The notes under the pieces are model-generated. The model searched no databases, was not told the DNA's origin, and saw only the letters and a list, made by a program, of their open reading frames with translations. Source: Maritalea sp051251695 (GTDB lineage Bacteria > Pseudomonadota > Alphaproteobacteria > Rhizobiales > Devosiaceae). From it: a DNA stretch of 64,000 nucleotides. The position numbers were made by a program, and so were the translations under genes. Below are positions 35,819 to 44,224 of the stretch, piece after piece. The stretch covers positions 1-64,000 of the forward strand of contig NZ_JBPOEU010000014.1 of assembly GCF_051251695.1 (NCBI RefSeq), written 5' to 3'. Every line of letters starts with the position of its first letter. Position 1 is the stretch's first letter.

Positions 35819-37213
35819 CTATGCCTCGTTATCAGTTGCTAATTGTGCTTTCCAACGCGCGGCTTGTTCGCGTACGTTTTTGGGCGATGTTCCACCATAG
35901 GAAGTGCGGCTTTTAACGGAGTTTTCAACGCTTAGGACCTTAAAGACCCGGCTGTCGATACGTTCGTCAACTTGCTTGAAGTCTTCAATTGTCAGTGCGT
36001 CCAATTCGCAGCCTTTTCGCTCTGCGAGTGCGACAGCGGACCCAGTGATATGGTGTGCATCGCGGAACGGAACATTCGCTTCACGGACAAGCCAATCGGC
36101 CAAATCTGTTGCGGTCGAAAAACCCGAACCTGCGGCATCGCGCATTTCATTGCGATTGATCTTGAGGTCGTTGATCATGCCGGTCATCGCCGCGAGGGCT
36201 AGGCCAAGACTGTCAAAGGCGTCAAACGCAACTTCTTTATCTTCTTGCATGTCTTTAGAATAGGCCAGCGGGAGACCTTTCATCACGATCATCAGCGATG
36301 TTAGCGCGCCCATGATGCGGCCAATTTTGGCGCGAATGAGTTCTGCGGCATCGGGGTTTCGCTTTTGCGGCATGATGGAAGAGCCGGTCGAGAACTTGTC
36401 TGATAGGCTGACAAAACGGAACTGTGCTGTTGACCAGATCACCAATTCTTCGGACAGGCGCGACAAGTGCATGGCGCAAATTGACGCGCTGCTGAGGGCC
36501 TCCAACACAAAATCGCGATCAGCCACGGCGTCCAGTGAGTTTGCAGCAGGACGGTCAAAGCCTAATGCTTTTGCTGTCATGTCACGGTCAATTGGAAATG
36601 AGGTGCCAGCAAGTGCAGCGGCGCCAAGCGGGTTTTCATTTAACCGTTTACGGGTGTCAGCAAAACGAGAAGCATCGCGGCCAAGCATTTCGACGTAAGC
36701 GAGCATGTGATGACCAAAAGTCACGGGCTGCGCGCTTTGTAAATGGGTGAAGCCAGGCATCACGCTGTCGGCTTCTTCTTCAGCGCGATTGATCATTTCC
36801 AACTGCAGCGTTTTGATTTGGCTTATGAACATATCGATGCTGTCGCGCACATAAAGCTTAAAGTCGGTCGCAACCTGATCATTGCGCGATCGACCTGTGT
36901 GCAAACGACCAGCGGGTTCGCCGATAATTTCTTTCAGCCGTGCTTCAACATTCATGTGAATGTCTTCAAGTGCGCGCGAAAAAGTGAACGATCCGGCATC
37001 GATTTCTGATCTAACCTGATCTAGACCTTTTAGAATGGCATCCTTATCTTCACTAGTAAGAATGCCGGTGGCGGCAAGCATGGTGGCATGGGCTTTAGAG
37101 CCTTCTATATCTTGTTTATAGAAGCGCTTATCGTAATCGATGGAGGCATTAATTTCCTCCATGATGGCGTCTGGCCCAGAAGCGAAACGACCGCCCCACA
37201 TTTGATTGCTCAT
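35819..37213 (-). CDS. argH: Argininosuccinate lyase
   Basis: A 464-residue enzyme of the fumarase/aspartase superfamily that splits argininosuccinate into arginine and fumarate. The signature GSSIMPQKRNPDAAE, HTGRSRNDQVATD and THLQSAQPVTFGH are present. ATG 37213 (MSNQMWGGRF) has GAGAGG seven bases upstream and fits the family; the open frame up to 37531 covers the divergent tlpA gene and is rejected. It heads an argH-lysA operon and is divergent from tlpA, 24 bases apart. Confidence 0.97.
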   Translation of the reverse strand: MSNQMWGGRFASGPDAIMEEINASIDYDKRFYKQDIEGSKAHATMLAATGILTSEDKDAILKGLDQVRSEIDAGSFTFSRALEDIHMNVEARLKEIIGEPAGRLHTGRSRNDQVATDFKLYVRDSIDMFISQIKTLQLEMINRAEEEADSVMPGFTHLQSAQPVTFGHHMLAYVEMLGRDASRFADTRKRLNENPLGAAALAGTSFPIDRDMTAKALGFDRPAANSLDAVADRDFVLEALSSASICAMHLSRLSEELVIWSTAQFRFVSLSDKFSTGSSIMPQKRNPDAAELIRAKIGRIMGALTSLMIVMKGLPLAYSKDMQEDKEVAFDAFDSLGLALAAMTGMINDLKINRNEMRDAAGSGFSTATDLADWLVREANVPFRDAHHITGSAVALAERKGCELDALTIEDFKQVDERIDSRVFKVLSVENSVKSRTSYGGTSPKNVREQAARWKAQLATDNEA

Positions 37214-37237
37214 ACTTACCTCTCTTAAGGAGAAATG

Positions 37238-37924
37238 ATGTCTTACGATCCGTACAATGAACCCACCAAACCCGCCACAAATAAGTGGACAATGGGGGCA
37301 TTGATTGTTGTGGCGGTAGGTATAGCGACCGCAGTTTGGGTTAGCAATGGCGTGGGCGGGCAAAACGGTTCTGTTGCGCAAGGCTCTTTTGAAGCTGATC
37401 CGGTAGTTGCTGCAGCAATTGACAGTGCCGCGCAGGGAGATTTGGCCGCATTTCGCGCCACGGCAAATGGGAGCTCTTATCCAGAGATCAGCTTTATTTC
37501 GGCAGCGGGTGAAAAAGTCGGTTTTGACCATTTTGCGGGCAAGGTAACCCTTGTGAATTTCTGGGCGACTTGGTGCGCGCCCTGTCGGGCTGAAATGCCA
37601 GCACTTGATAGTTTAGCCGCAAAATATGCAGATCAGGGTTTTCAAGTGGCAACGATTAATTTGGACGTTGGCGATGATGGCATTCAAAAAGCAAAAGCGT
37701 TTATGGATGAAGTTGGTCTGAAAAACTTACCCCTCCATGCCGACCCAAGCTTTGAAGCCTTTGAAACACTAAAGAAACGCGGCGTCGCACTCGGCCTTCC
37801 TGCAACATTGTTGCTTGGCCCGGATGGGCACGAGTGGGGCGTGCTCGCAGGACCTGCAGAATGGAACAGCGAAGACGCGTTTAAGCTAATTGATGCAGCT
37901 TTGGCGCAGGCTTCTAAGAGTTAA
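37238..37924 (+). CDS. tlpA: TlpA-like membrane-anchored thioredoxin
   Basis: A 228-residue protein with an N-terminal membrane anchor (about 16-36) and a periplasmic thioredoxin domain with FWATWCAPCRAEMP (CxxC). TlpA proteins keep periplasmic thiols reduced for cytochrome oxidase copper-site maturation and cytochrome c assembly. ATG 37238 is preferred over 37235 because AGGAG at 37228-37232 is then at a workable distance. The stop interlocks with the acetyltransferase gene through a shared TTAA. Confidence 0.9.
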   Translation: MSYDPYNEPTKPATNKWTMGALIVVAVGIATAVWVSNGVGGQNGSVAQGSFEADPVVAAAIDSAAQGDLAAFRATANGSSYPEISFISAAGEKVGFDHFAGKVTLVNFWATWCAPCRAEMPALDSLAAKYADQGFQVATINLDVGDDGIQKAKAFMDEVGLKNLPLHADPSFEAFETLKKRGVALGLPATLLLGPDGHEWGVLAGPAEWNSEDAFKLIDAALAQASKS

Positions 37925-38508
37925 AGCTTTTTAATAACCCTGGCTGGGTTGCCCGCCGCAACGCAGTCTGCGGGGATGTCTTTGGTGACTACGGCGCCTG
38001 CGCCAATGGTGGTACGATCGCCGATGGTGACGCCGGGTAAAATAATGGCGCCAGCGCCAATCCAGCAATTGTCACCTATCGTTATGGGCGCTGCTACATT
38101 GACGAAATTCATGGTTTCAGGTTCGTCCGCGTAGGGGTAAACGCACCGCTCATCTGACTTGACGGGGTGGCTCGCTGTGAGAATTTGCACGTTTGGGGCG
38201 ATGAGGACTTCTTTGCCGATTTTGACAAAATGGTTGTCCATAATTGTGCAATTTCGATTTATGAAGCAGCGCTCACCCACCTCAACCATTTCACCATATT
38301 CGACGTAAAACGGCGATTCGACCCAAAACTGTTCGGAGGTTTTTCCCAAAAGGCCACGCAAAATTTCCATGCGAGATGGATCATCATATTCTAGGCGATT
38401 GAACTCGTGCATCATTTTGCGGGTGCGCACGGCGTGTGCAACGAGATCAGGGTCGCCCGCGAGAAAGGGTTCCCCGGCGAGCATTTGTTCTTTTGCAGAT
38501 TTTGACAT
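37921..38508 (-). CDS. Maltose/nodulation-type sugar O-acetyltransferase
   Basis: A 195-residue left-handed beta-helix acetyltransferase (NodL/LacA/Maa group). The N-terminal Mac domain includes KEQMLAGEPFLAGDPDL, and hexapeptide repeats run from about 75 to 185 with catalytic His in TASHPV and the acetyl-CoA region WIGAGAIILPGVTIG. The acceptor sugar is not known. ATG 38508 is selected since homologues begin at MSKSAKEQM-like sequence. Confidence 0.88.
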   Translation of the reverse strand: MSKSAKEQMLAGEPFLAGDPDLVAHAVRTRKMMHEFNRLEYDDPSRMEILRGLLGKTSEQFWVESPFYVEYGEMVEVGERCFINRNCTIMDNHFVKIGKEVLIAPNVQILTASHPVKSDERCVYPYADEPETMNFVNVAAPITIGDNCWIGAGAIILPGVTIGDRTTIGAGAVVTKDIPADCVAAGNPARVIKKL

Positions 38509-38577
38509 GATATGCCTATTGGACTGGAATTGGTATGTTCCAGCATTAAGCAAATTTTGTTGATTTGGAAAGGGTGG

Positions 38578-38769
38578 TTAAGCGGACTTGTCGACGATGG
38601 AGCCTGTTCCGGCTGCTGGCGTGGCTTTTGCAGTGGCTAAGCTCTGATCTAGCATATTGATCATTTGCTTTTGCATGTCGTTGGATGCTTTGACCATCGC
38701 CAATTCGGCGCTCTGCTGGCGTTGAGCAGATTGCATCGCCAATGATTGGGTCACGAGTGACATATCCAT
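38578..38769 (-). CDS. YjfB-like putative motility protein
   Basis: A 63-residue, Met/Gln/Ala-rich amphipathic protein (MDMSLVTQSLAMQSAQRQQ) matching the YjfB family pattern: a short N-terminal helix, a second Met-rich helix, then a Gly/Thr-rich tail. The family is annotated as putative motility in Firmicutes on genomic evidence only. No flagellar gene is adjacent here. Confidence 0.65.
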   Translation of the reverse strand: MDMSLVTQSLAMQSAQRQQSAELAMVKASNDMQKQMINMLDQSLATAKATPAAGTGSIVDKSA

Positions 38770-38859
38770 CTGAAGCGCCTTCCTAGCTTTTCAGTTGACC
38801 AATTATTGCTTGGTTTGCGTTAATTTTAGGTAAAATTCAAGATTAGGCTCGTTGCTTTG

Positions 38860-39540
38860 CTAGCGCCCGAAAAGCGACACGGTGCTTCTTTTAAGAAAGA
38901 ACACCAATGTCGCGCCTGCCATCAGGCCGCCAAGGTGCGCCCACCATGCCGTTAAGCTGCCGTCGGGGAAGAGCACAAAGAAAAATTGCATAGCGATCCA
39001 AAGACCAAGCACCCAGAGGGCGGGGATGGGCAGAGGCAGGGGGATGATAATTCGTGCCAGAACGTAGACCCGCACTTTTGGGAAAAGAATAATATAGGCG
39101 CCGATAACTCCAGCGACAGCGCCAGACGCGCCAACTAGTGGCGCGGTGCTTGTCGGGTCCGCAAGCATATGTGCGAGGCCACCAGCTGCGGCGCAAGCAA
39201 GATAGAAAACCAAATAACGAACATGGCCCATGGCGTCTTCAATATTGTCGCCAAATACCATTAAAAACAGCATGTTGGTCAGCACATGCATCCAATCGGC
39301 ATGTAAAAAAGCGTAGGTGATCAGCGTTGTTTGGTCTGGAAGGTAGGGGACTTGGTCTATTAGCGGATCGCTGAGCCAACCGGGCACAACGGCCATCGTG
39401 ACCAGAACAAACCCTTCACCCGAAGCCGGCAAAACATATTGAATGGCGAAGATAATCAAATTGATGATGATCAGGCTTTGATTGACCCATGGGCGTTCGA
39501 CATAGATTTTGGGGTTCTGATCATAAAGTGGAATAAACAA
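38860..39540 (-). CDS. Rhomboid family intramembrane serine protease
   Basis: A 226-residue protein with six or more predicted membrane helices. The catalytic Ser is in GASGAVAGVIGAY (TM4 motif GxSG) and the His in WWAHLGGLMAG (TM6 HxxG pattern). HVLTNMLFLMVFGDNIED is the typical TM2 block. It cleaves membrane proteins within or near the bilayer; its substrate is unknown. Confidence 0.9.
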   Translation of the reverse strand: MFIPLYDQNPKIYVERPWVNQSLIIINLIIFAIQYVLPASGEGFVLVTMAVVPGWLSDPLIDQVPYLPDQTTLITYAFLHADWMHVLTNMLFLMVFGDNIEDAMGHVRYLVFYLACAAAGGLAHMLADPTSTAPLVGASGAVAGVIGAYIILFPKVRVYVLARIIIPLPLPIPALWVLGLWIAMQFFFVLFPDGSLTAWWAHLGGLMAGATLVFFLKRSTVSLFGR

Positions 39541-39711
39541 TGATATTGTCCCTTATTTAAGCCGTCGTTTGTCGCGTTACTCAGCAATTTCGCGCTCACG
39601 CCGCGCAGGCTGGCCCAGCACCCCCGAGCATTTTCACGCCGCCGTCACGAACTATGTTCGCTTCCCCGGCACCCCCGCCAATTGGTACCAGACATAAACG
39701 TCTTTCCCAAA

Positions 39712-39783
39712 CCTCATCCTGAGCCTGTCGAAGGATGGAAGACAGTGCACGACATCTGTGGTTCGACAAGCCCACCATGAGGG
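39712..39783. repeat. Nested palindromic intergenic repeat
   Basis: The unit CCTCATCCTGAGCCTGTCGA continues to AAGGATG, so CATCCT and AGGATG form a mini-hairpin. A diverged inverted copy follows at 39760-39783 (TTCGACAAGCCCACCATGAGG on the same strand has the second hairpin), forming a larger palindrome. This type of unit is dispersed in many alphaproteobacterial genomes. The surrounding 39541-39836 gap is GC-rich and shows no convincing gene. Confidence 0.65.
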
Positions 39784-39836
39784 AAGTGCTTTTCACCCCG
39801 ACACCACCGCCTATTTTATACCGCCATTTGCGGTTG

Positions 39837-40412
39837 CTAGCGAAATTGTCCCGGTTTCCAAAGAACATCACCGCTTCCATTGTCATTTGTGACACGCGAC
39901 AGAACAAACAGCAAATCCGACAATCGGTTGAGGTATTTCACGGCAATCGGATTGGTCTCTGGTTCCACATCTTTTAGCGCAACGCCAACCCGTTCGGCGC
40001 GACGGACAATTGTGCGGGCAAGATGAAGATGAGCCGACGCAGCGCTGCCGCCTGGCAAGGTGAAGCTTTTCAAGGGTTCTAGCTGTTCATTGTAGAGATC
40101 AATTTGCTCTTCAAGCCAATCAACTTGGCTTTGCACAGCGCGAAGAGGTTCGTAGGTTAGTCCCTCATCAGCGCCCGGTGTTGCAAAATCAGACCCAACA
40201 TCAAAAAGGTCGTTTTGAATGCGCGCCAGAACCGCATCGATTTGCGGGTCTGCACCGGTATGCAGACGAACCAATCCAATTGTTGAATTCGCTTCGTCAA
40301 TACTGCCATAGGCTTCAACGCGAATGTCAGCTTTTGAACGACGCGGGCCGGAAACCAATCCTGTGGTGCCATCGTCGCCGGTGCGGGTATAAATCTTGTT
40401 GAGCTTTACCAT
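39837..40412 (-). CDS. Cob(I)yrinic acid a,c-diamide adenosyltransferase, PduO type
   Basis: A 191-residue five-helix protein that adenosylates cobalamin. The ATP-binding N-terminus is KIYTRTGDDGTTGL, followed by YGSIDEANS, and the helix with RTIVRRAER and the LNRLSDLLFVLSR ending are diagnostic. ATG 40412 is chosen; the extension to 40496 overlaps the neighbouring small gene. It lies 10 bases downstream of the twin-transmembrane gene, forming an operon seen in other Rhizobiales. Confidence 0.93.
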   Translation of the reverse strand: MVKLNKIYTRTGDDGTTGLVSGPRRSKADIRVEAYGSIDEANSTIGLVRLHTGADPQIDAVLARIQNDLFDVGSDFATPGADEGLTYEPLRAVQSQVDWLEEQIDLYNEQLEPLKSFTLPGGSAASAHLHLARTIVRRAERVGVALKDVEPETNPIAVKYLNRLSDLLFVLSRVTNDNGSGDVLWKPGQFR

Positions 40413-40422
40413 TTTATGTCTC

Positions 40423-40617
40423 TTAGCGTGGTGCGAAGAAGAAGGCGGCAACCATGAGTAAAATGATCGCGACGAACTGCGCGATAACACGGGCACGCAT
40501 GAGTTTTTGGCTTAGGTTTGGCGAACCGCCCTTAAACATATTGAAAAGTCCGGCGCCCAAAATGAGCACCACAATGCCGATTGCAGCAAAAATCAGATAG
40601 TTGAGAATTTGATCCAT
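40423..40617 (-). CDS. Twin-transmembrane (HIG1-like) small protein
   Basis: A 64-residue protein with two membrane helices (about 6-26 and 46-62) joined by a short basic loop (SQKLMRARVIAQF), the pattern of the HIG1 domain found in respiratory-complex-associated proteins. Its role in bacteria is not defined. Co-transcribed with the adenosyltransferase gene. Confidence 0.8.
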   Translation of the reverse strand: MDQILNYLIFAAIGIVVLILGAGLFNMFKGGSPNLSQKLMRARVIAQFVAIILLMVAAFFFAPR

Positions 40618-40650
40618 TGGTCGTTTCTTAAGTTATGAGGTCGTCTCGAG

Positions 40651-41562
40651 TTAAGAGTTGGTGCGAGTATAGGCGGTTAAATGCTTCGCCAAAAGGTCAT
40701 AAATGACGCGGATGCGATTTGCTTTATGGACTTCTCTATGGGCGACCAGCCACATTTCCATCGGCGGGATTTTTAAGTCTGGGACGATGTGGACGATACC
40801 CGGCGTTGTTTCGATGAGGTTGAACTGGGCAAAACTGATGCCCGCGCCTTGCTTTACCAATTCCCAAATGAGCGTCTGGCTATCTGTGCGCAATTTAAAG
40901 TCTTTGCGTTCTAAGGGAAATCCGATGGATTTTGACACGCGAATAACGTCGTCTTGCCGATCAAGGCCAATAATTTCATGTCCGTATAAATCAGCCGGGG
41001 TCTGCGGTGTACCGTATTTATCAAGATAGGATTGATGGGCACAGGCATGTAGCGGCACATCGCCGATTTTTTTGCCAACGACATCCAACTGGCCGGGGCG
41101 AAACATACGAACGGCGATATCGGCTTCGCGCAGCAACAAGTTTTCGACAGCGTCTGAGGGGACAATTTCCAACTCGATCATCGGGTAAGTCTGTCGCGCG
41201 ATAACGAGTAATTTAGGCAATATATTATGGGATATGATTTGCGATGCCGTAATGCGCACCGTTCCATCCAGCATTTGTGTGGCGCCAGTTACAGCAAGCT
41301 GTGCTTCTGCGAGGGCTGCTTTGGCGTGGCGTACAGGTTCGACGAGTTGATGCGCGACAGATGTGGGTTTTAGACCTCGCCCCGTTCGGTCAAACAAAAC
41401 CGCGTCCAGACAGTTTTCCAATTCTTCAACATGGCGGCCAATGGTGGGTTGAGATGCGCCTAAAGCCCGGGCGGCACCGGACAACGATCCCTCATCCATG
41501 ACGGACAAGAACGAACGCCACAAAAACCAATCAGGTTCACTTGGGAGGTGCGGTCTATTCAT
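40651..41562 (-). CDS. LysR family transcriptional regulator
   Basis: A 303-residue regulator with an N-terminal winged helix-turn-helix (FLSVMDEGSLSGAARALGASQPTIGRHV, about 17-44) and a C-terminal substrate-binding domain with the PBP-like strand VRITASQII. It is divergent from the epimerase-like gene 102 bases away, which is its likely target. ATG 41562 is preferred to the TTG five codons upstream. Confidence 0.88.
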   Translation of the reverse strand: MNRPHLPSEPDWFLWRSFLSVMDEGSLSGAARALGASQPTIGRHVEELENCLDAVLFDRTGRGLKPTSVAHQLVEPVRHAKAALAEAQLAVTGATQMLDGTVRITASQIISHNILPKLLVIARQTYPMIELEIVPSDAVENLLLREADIAVRMFRPGQLDVVGKKIGDVPLHACAHQSYLDKYGTPQTPADLYGHEIIGLDRQDDVIRVSKSIGFPLERKDFKLRTDSQTLIWELVKQGAGISFAQFNLIETTPGIVHIVPDLKIPPMEMWLVAHREVHKANRIRVIYDLLAKHLTAYTRTNS

Positions 41563-41594
41563 ATTTGTATATCTCAACTGCGATATTGGCCAAT

Positions 41595-41611
41595 TTCAAT
41601 TTGATTATGAA
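41595..41611. promoter_or_regulatory. Candidate LysR operator in the divergent region
   Basis: TTCA-N9-TGAA forms an interrupted palindrome containing AT-rich spacer, of the size and style bound by LysR regulators (T-N11-A). It lies between the LysR and epimerase genes; a ten-base palindrome ATTGGCCAAT lies just beside it. Confidence 0.35.
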
Positions 41612-41663
41612 TATATATGTTGGGGGCAGTCAATCAATATAGTTGAAGAGCAGGAGCAAACAA

Positions 41664-42641
41664 ATGGCTGATACAGTAACAATCTTGGGCATCAATGGTC
41701 GCATAGGCCAATTCGCGGCAAAAGCATTTATCGAAGCAGGTTGGAAAGTCATCGGCTTTGGGCGGTCGAACAAAACCGCTTTTGACGGATTTGAGTTTCA
41801 TCAAGGCGATGCGTTCAAACTATCTGACGTTAAGTCAGCAATCGCTGACGCCGATGTGGTCGTGCACGCCCTCAACTTACCCTATGACAAATGGGAAAAT
41901 GAAGCGGAACGCATGAATGATGTTGTCATTGAAGCAATGAAAGATACCGGCAAAACATTGGTATTCTCTGCCAACGTTTATAATTTTGGGGCCAATGTTG
42001 CTCAGATGAAACCTGATGGCGTTCAAGTGCCTGAAACAGCAAAGGGCGATATCCGCAAGCGACTTGAAGATGCCCTCAAAGTAGGAGCGCAAAATCATAA
42101 TTTCAAAGCGTTTATGATGCGGGCAGGAGATTTTTACGGGCCGGGTGCAGAAGGCAGTTGGTTTGATCTCGGTTTTGCGATGAATTTCAAGAAACGTCAG
42201 ATCACATTGCCATGTGATGGGGTGACCAAACATTCATGGGCTTACTTGCCAGATCTAGGCAGGGCATTTGAAAAAGTAGCGGCGAAGCGCGACGAGCTTG
42301 CAACGTTTGAGAACTTTCACTTCCACGGCAATTTTGTCACTGGCAATGAGGTGGCAGACGCGATCCAGCGTGTGGTGCCGCAGCCATACAAAATTGTCAG
42401 TTTGCCTTGGTGGTTGCTTTCAGCTTTGGGGCTTTTTCAACCGGTCATGCGTGAATTGGTAAAAATGCGCTACTTGTGGACGTCCCCACAGGAGTTGGTT
42501 GACCCAAAATTGGACGCCATTTTGGGGAAAGGTTTCGGCACGCCGTTCGAACGGGCCGTTGCAGAAACAACATTGTCGCTGCTGCAAAATTTGGAACTTA
42601 CTAAGCTGAACAGTCGAAATCACAACCCAGCGATTGGCTAG
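41664..42641 (+). CDS. NAD(P)-dependent epimerase/dehydrogenase-like protein
   Basis: A 325-residue Rossmann-fold protein of the extended SDR type. ILGINGRIGQFAAKAF is the nucleotide-binding motif, VVHALNLPYDKWENEAERMNDVVIEAM follows the SDR scheme, and GDFYGPGAEGSWFD replaces the catalytic YxxxK area, so whether it is catalytically active is uncertain. ATG 41664 has CAGGAG seven bases upstream. Probably activated by the divergent LysR protein. Confidence 0.78.
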   Translation: MADTVTILGINGRIGQFAAKAFIEAGWKVIGFGRSNKTAFDGFEFHQGDAFKLSDVKSAIADADVVVHALNLPYDKWENEAERMNDVVIEAMKDTGKTLVFSANVYNFGANVAQMKPDGVQVPETAKGDIRKRLEDALKVGAQNHNFKAFMMRAGDFYGPGAEGSWFDLGFAMNFKKRQITLPCDGVTKHSWAYLPDLGRAFEKVAAKRDELATFENFHFHGNFVTGNEVADAIQRVVPQPYKIVSLPWWLLSALGLFQPVMRELVKMRYLWTSPQELVDPKLDAILGKGFGTPFERAVAETTLSLLQNLELTKLNSRNHNPAIG

Positions 42642-43525
42642 TCGCCATTTTCGTCTAGGTCTTCTTCTTCCTCAAGTTCGAGCTGGACGCGGATTTGTTC
42701 TGGCGTCCAGCCCCTTTTTCTAAGTGCAGCTAGACTTAGCGATTTTTTCGACTTGGAAAGTTTCTTGCCTTCATCATCAAGGATTAAACCATGATGCAAA
42801 TATTTCGGTTCTGGCAACTCAAGCAAGGCTTGCAAAACGCGGTGAACAGCCGTGGCAAAATAGAGATCTTTGCCCCGGGTGACATGGGTGATGTTTTGGT
42901 CCGCATCATCAACTACGACGCTTAAATGATACGAAGTTGGGGTGAATTTACGTGCAAGGATTACGTCGCCCCATGCTGCAGGATTTGCCTTAACGGTTTC
43001 CACTTCAGTGAAATCTTCACTTAACTCCTGCCACGTTAGGTCGCCGACCTTTTCGATGGCTTTATCCATATCAAGCCGCCACGCAAAAGCATCGGCATCT
43101 TGCATGCGTTTTTCCCGGTCATATTGGCTCATATGTTTGCAGGTGCCGGGGTAAAGGGGCGCGCCGTCAGGGTCTTTTTCCCCGTTTGCATTGGACTTGA
43201 TTTGGTTGCGTGAGCAAAAACAGGGATAAACGAGCCCGTCGCTTCTAAGTTTTTCCAGCGCTTTCGCATAATCGTCAAAATGGTCTGATTGATTACGTGG
43301 CTCTTCGTCCCATGAAAAGCCAACCCAATCCAAATCGTCGAGCATTTGGATGGTGCCTTCTGGGGTGCAGCGAATGGTATCTATGTCCTCAACCCGCAAC
43401 AATATTTTCCCATCATTCGCCTGCGCGATCTGTTGGGTCATCAGAGCAGAAAAAGCGTGTCCGAGGTGCAATTCGCCGTTTGGGCTGGGGGCGAAACGAA
43501 ATATGGGTTGATCAATGTTGTTCAT
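42638..43525 (-). CDS. gluQ: Glutamyl-Q tRNA(Asp) synthetase
   Basis: A 295-residue truncated glutamyl-tRNA-synthetase-like enzyme that attaches glutamate to queuosine in tRNA(Asp). RFAPSPNGELHLGHAF carries the HIGH-type motif and KLSKSKKSL the KMSKS-type motif; there is no anticodon-binding domain. A zinc site is formed by CFCS and TCKH. ATG 43525 is used; the frame upstream is not homologous. Its stop interlocks with the epimerase gene through CTAG. Confidence 0.92.
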   Translation of the reverse strand: MNNIDQPIFRFAPSPNGELHLGHAFSALMTQQIAQANDGKILLRVEDIDTIRCTPEGTIQMLDDLDWVGFSWDEEPRNQSDHFDDYAKALEKLRSDGLVYPCFCSRNQIKSNANGEKDPDGAPLYPGTCKHMSQYDREKRMQDADAFAWRLDMDKAIEKVGDLTWQELSEDFTEVETVKANPAAWGDVILARKFTPTSYHLSVVVDDADQNITHVTRGKDLYFATAVHRVLQALLELPEPKYLHHGLILDDEGKKLSKSKKSLSLAALRKRGWTPEQIRVQLELEEEEDLDENGD

Positions 43526-43564
43526 AATTGCTCTAGTTGGCACGTTCAGTCGTGAAAGACAAAT

Positions 43565-44224
43565 ATGAAATCCACTCCCGTAAGAGATCGTTTGCGCGAT
43601 GAGCAAACATTGGCCACCCATCTAGCCGAACTTGGCGCGCTTGATCCTTGTTTGATTGAGGTTATTGAACAATGCCTTCCCGTGCCATTACGGGCCGAGG
43701 AAGGTGGATTTAGAGGTTTATCACGAATTGTCATCGGACAACTCTTGTCAGTGCAATCGGCAAAGGCGATTTGGGAGCGATTTTGCAATGTGTTGGGAGA
43801 AGTAAACGCTGAACGCTATCTTTGTTTGGGCGAAGAAGGTGTCGCTGGCATTGGCCTATCCAATGCGAAGTTTCACACCATTCGCGCCATAGCGAACGCT
43901 GAAATCGGGCAAACATTGCGTTATGATTTGATTGAAAGATCGCCCTTAAATGAAGCCATGCGCACGCTGACCAGCATTAAGGGTATCGGGCCTTGGACCG
44001 CAGAAGTGTATTTGTCCTTCTGTGTCGGTCATGAAGATATATTCCCAGCTGGGGATTTGGCACTGCGCAAAATTGTTGCGCATCACCTAGAACTTGATGA
44101 TACACCCAGCATTAGTGAAACAATAAAATTGACCCAGAAGTGGTCGCCCTATAGGGGCGCTGCGGCGCGTCTAATGTGGCGTTATTATGCGCTGGTCAAA
44201 CAACGAGAAGGCATTTTGCTATGA
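43565..44224 (+). CDS. DNA-3-methyladenine glycosylase II-like (HhH-GPD)
   Basis: A 219-residue base-excision repair glycosylase. The helix-hairpin-helix is LTSIKGIGPWTAEVYLSFC with the catalytic Asp in GDLALRK about 20 residues later. It lacks the N-terminal domain of E. coli AlkA. The stop overlaps the esterase start (ATGA). Confidence 0.88.
   Translation: MKSTPVRDRLRDEQTLATHLAELGALDPCLIEVIEQCLPVPLRAEEGGFRGLSRIVIGQLLSVQSAKAIWERFCNVLGEVNAERYLCLGEEGVAGIGLSNAKFHTIRAIANAEIGQTLRYDLIERSPLNEAMRTLTSIKGIGPWTAEVYLSFCVGHEDIFPAGDLALRKIVAHHLELDDTPSISETIKLTQKWSPYRGAAARLMWRYYALVKQREGILL

Noticed and set aside
37214..37531. 106-residue N-terminal extension of argH
   Set aside because: It overlaps the divergent tlpA gene, and the internal start at 37213 has a ribosome site and family-like sequence.
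39596..39907. 103-residue minus-strand open frame
   Set aside because: It runs through the palindromic repeat and the end of the adenosyltransferase gene, and has repeat-derived sequence such as RQAQDE, which such repeats encode in one frame.
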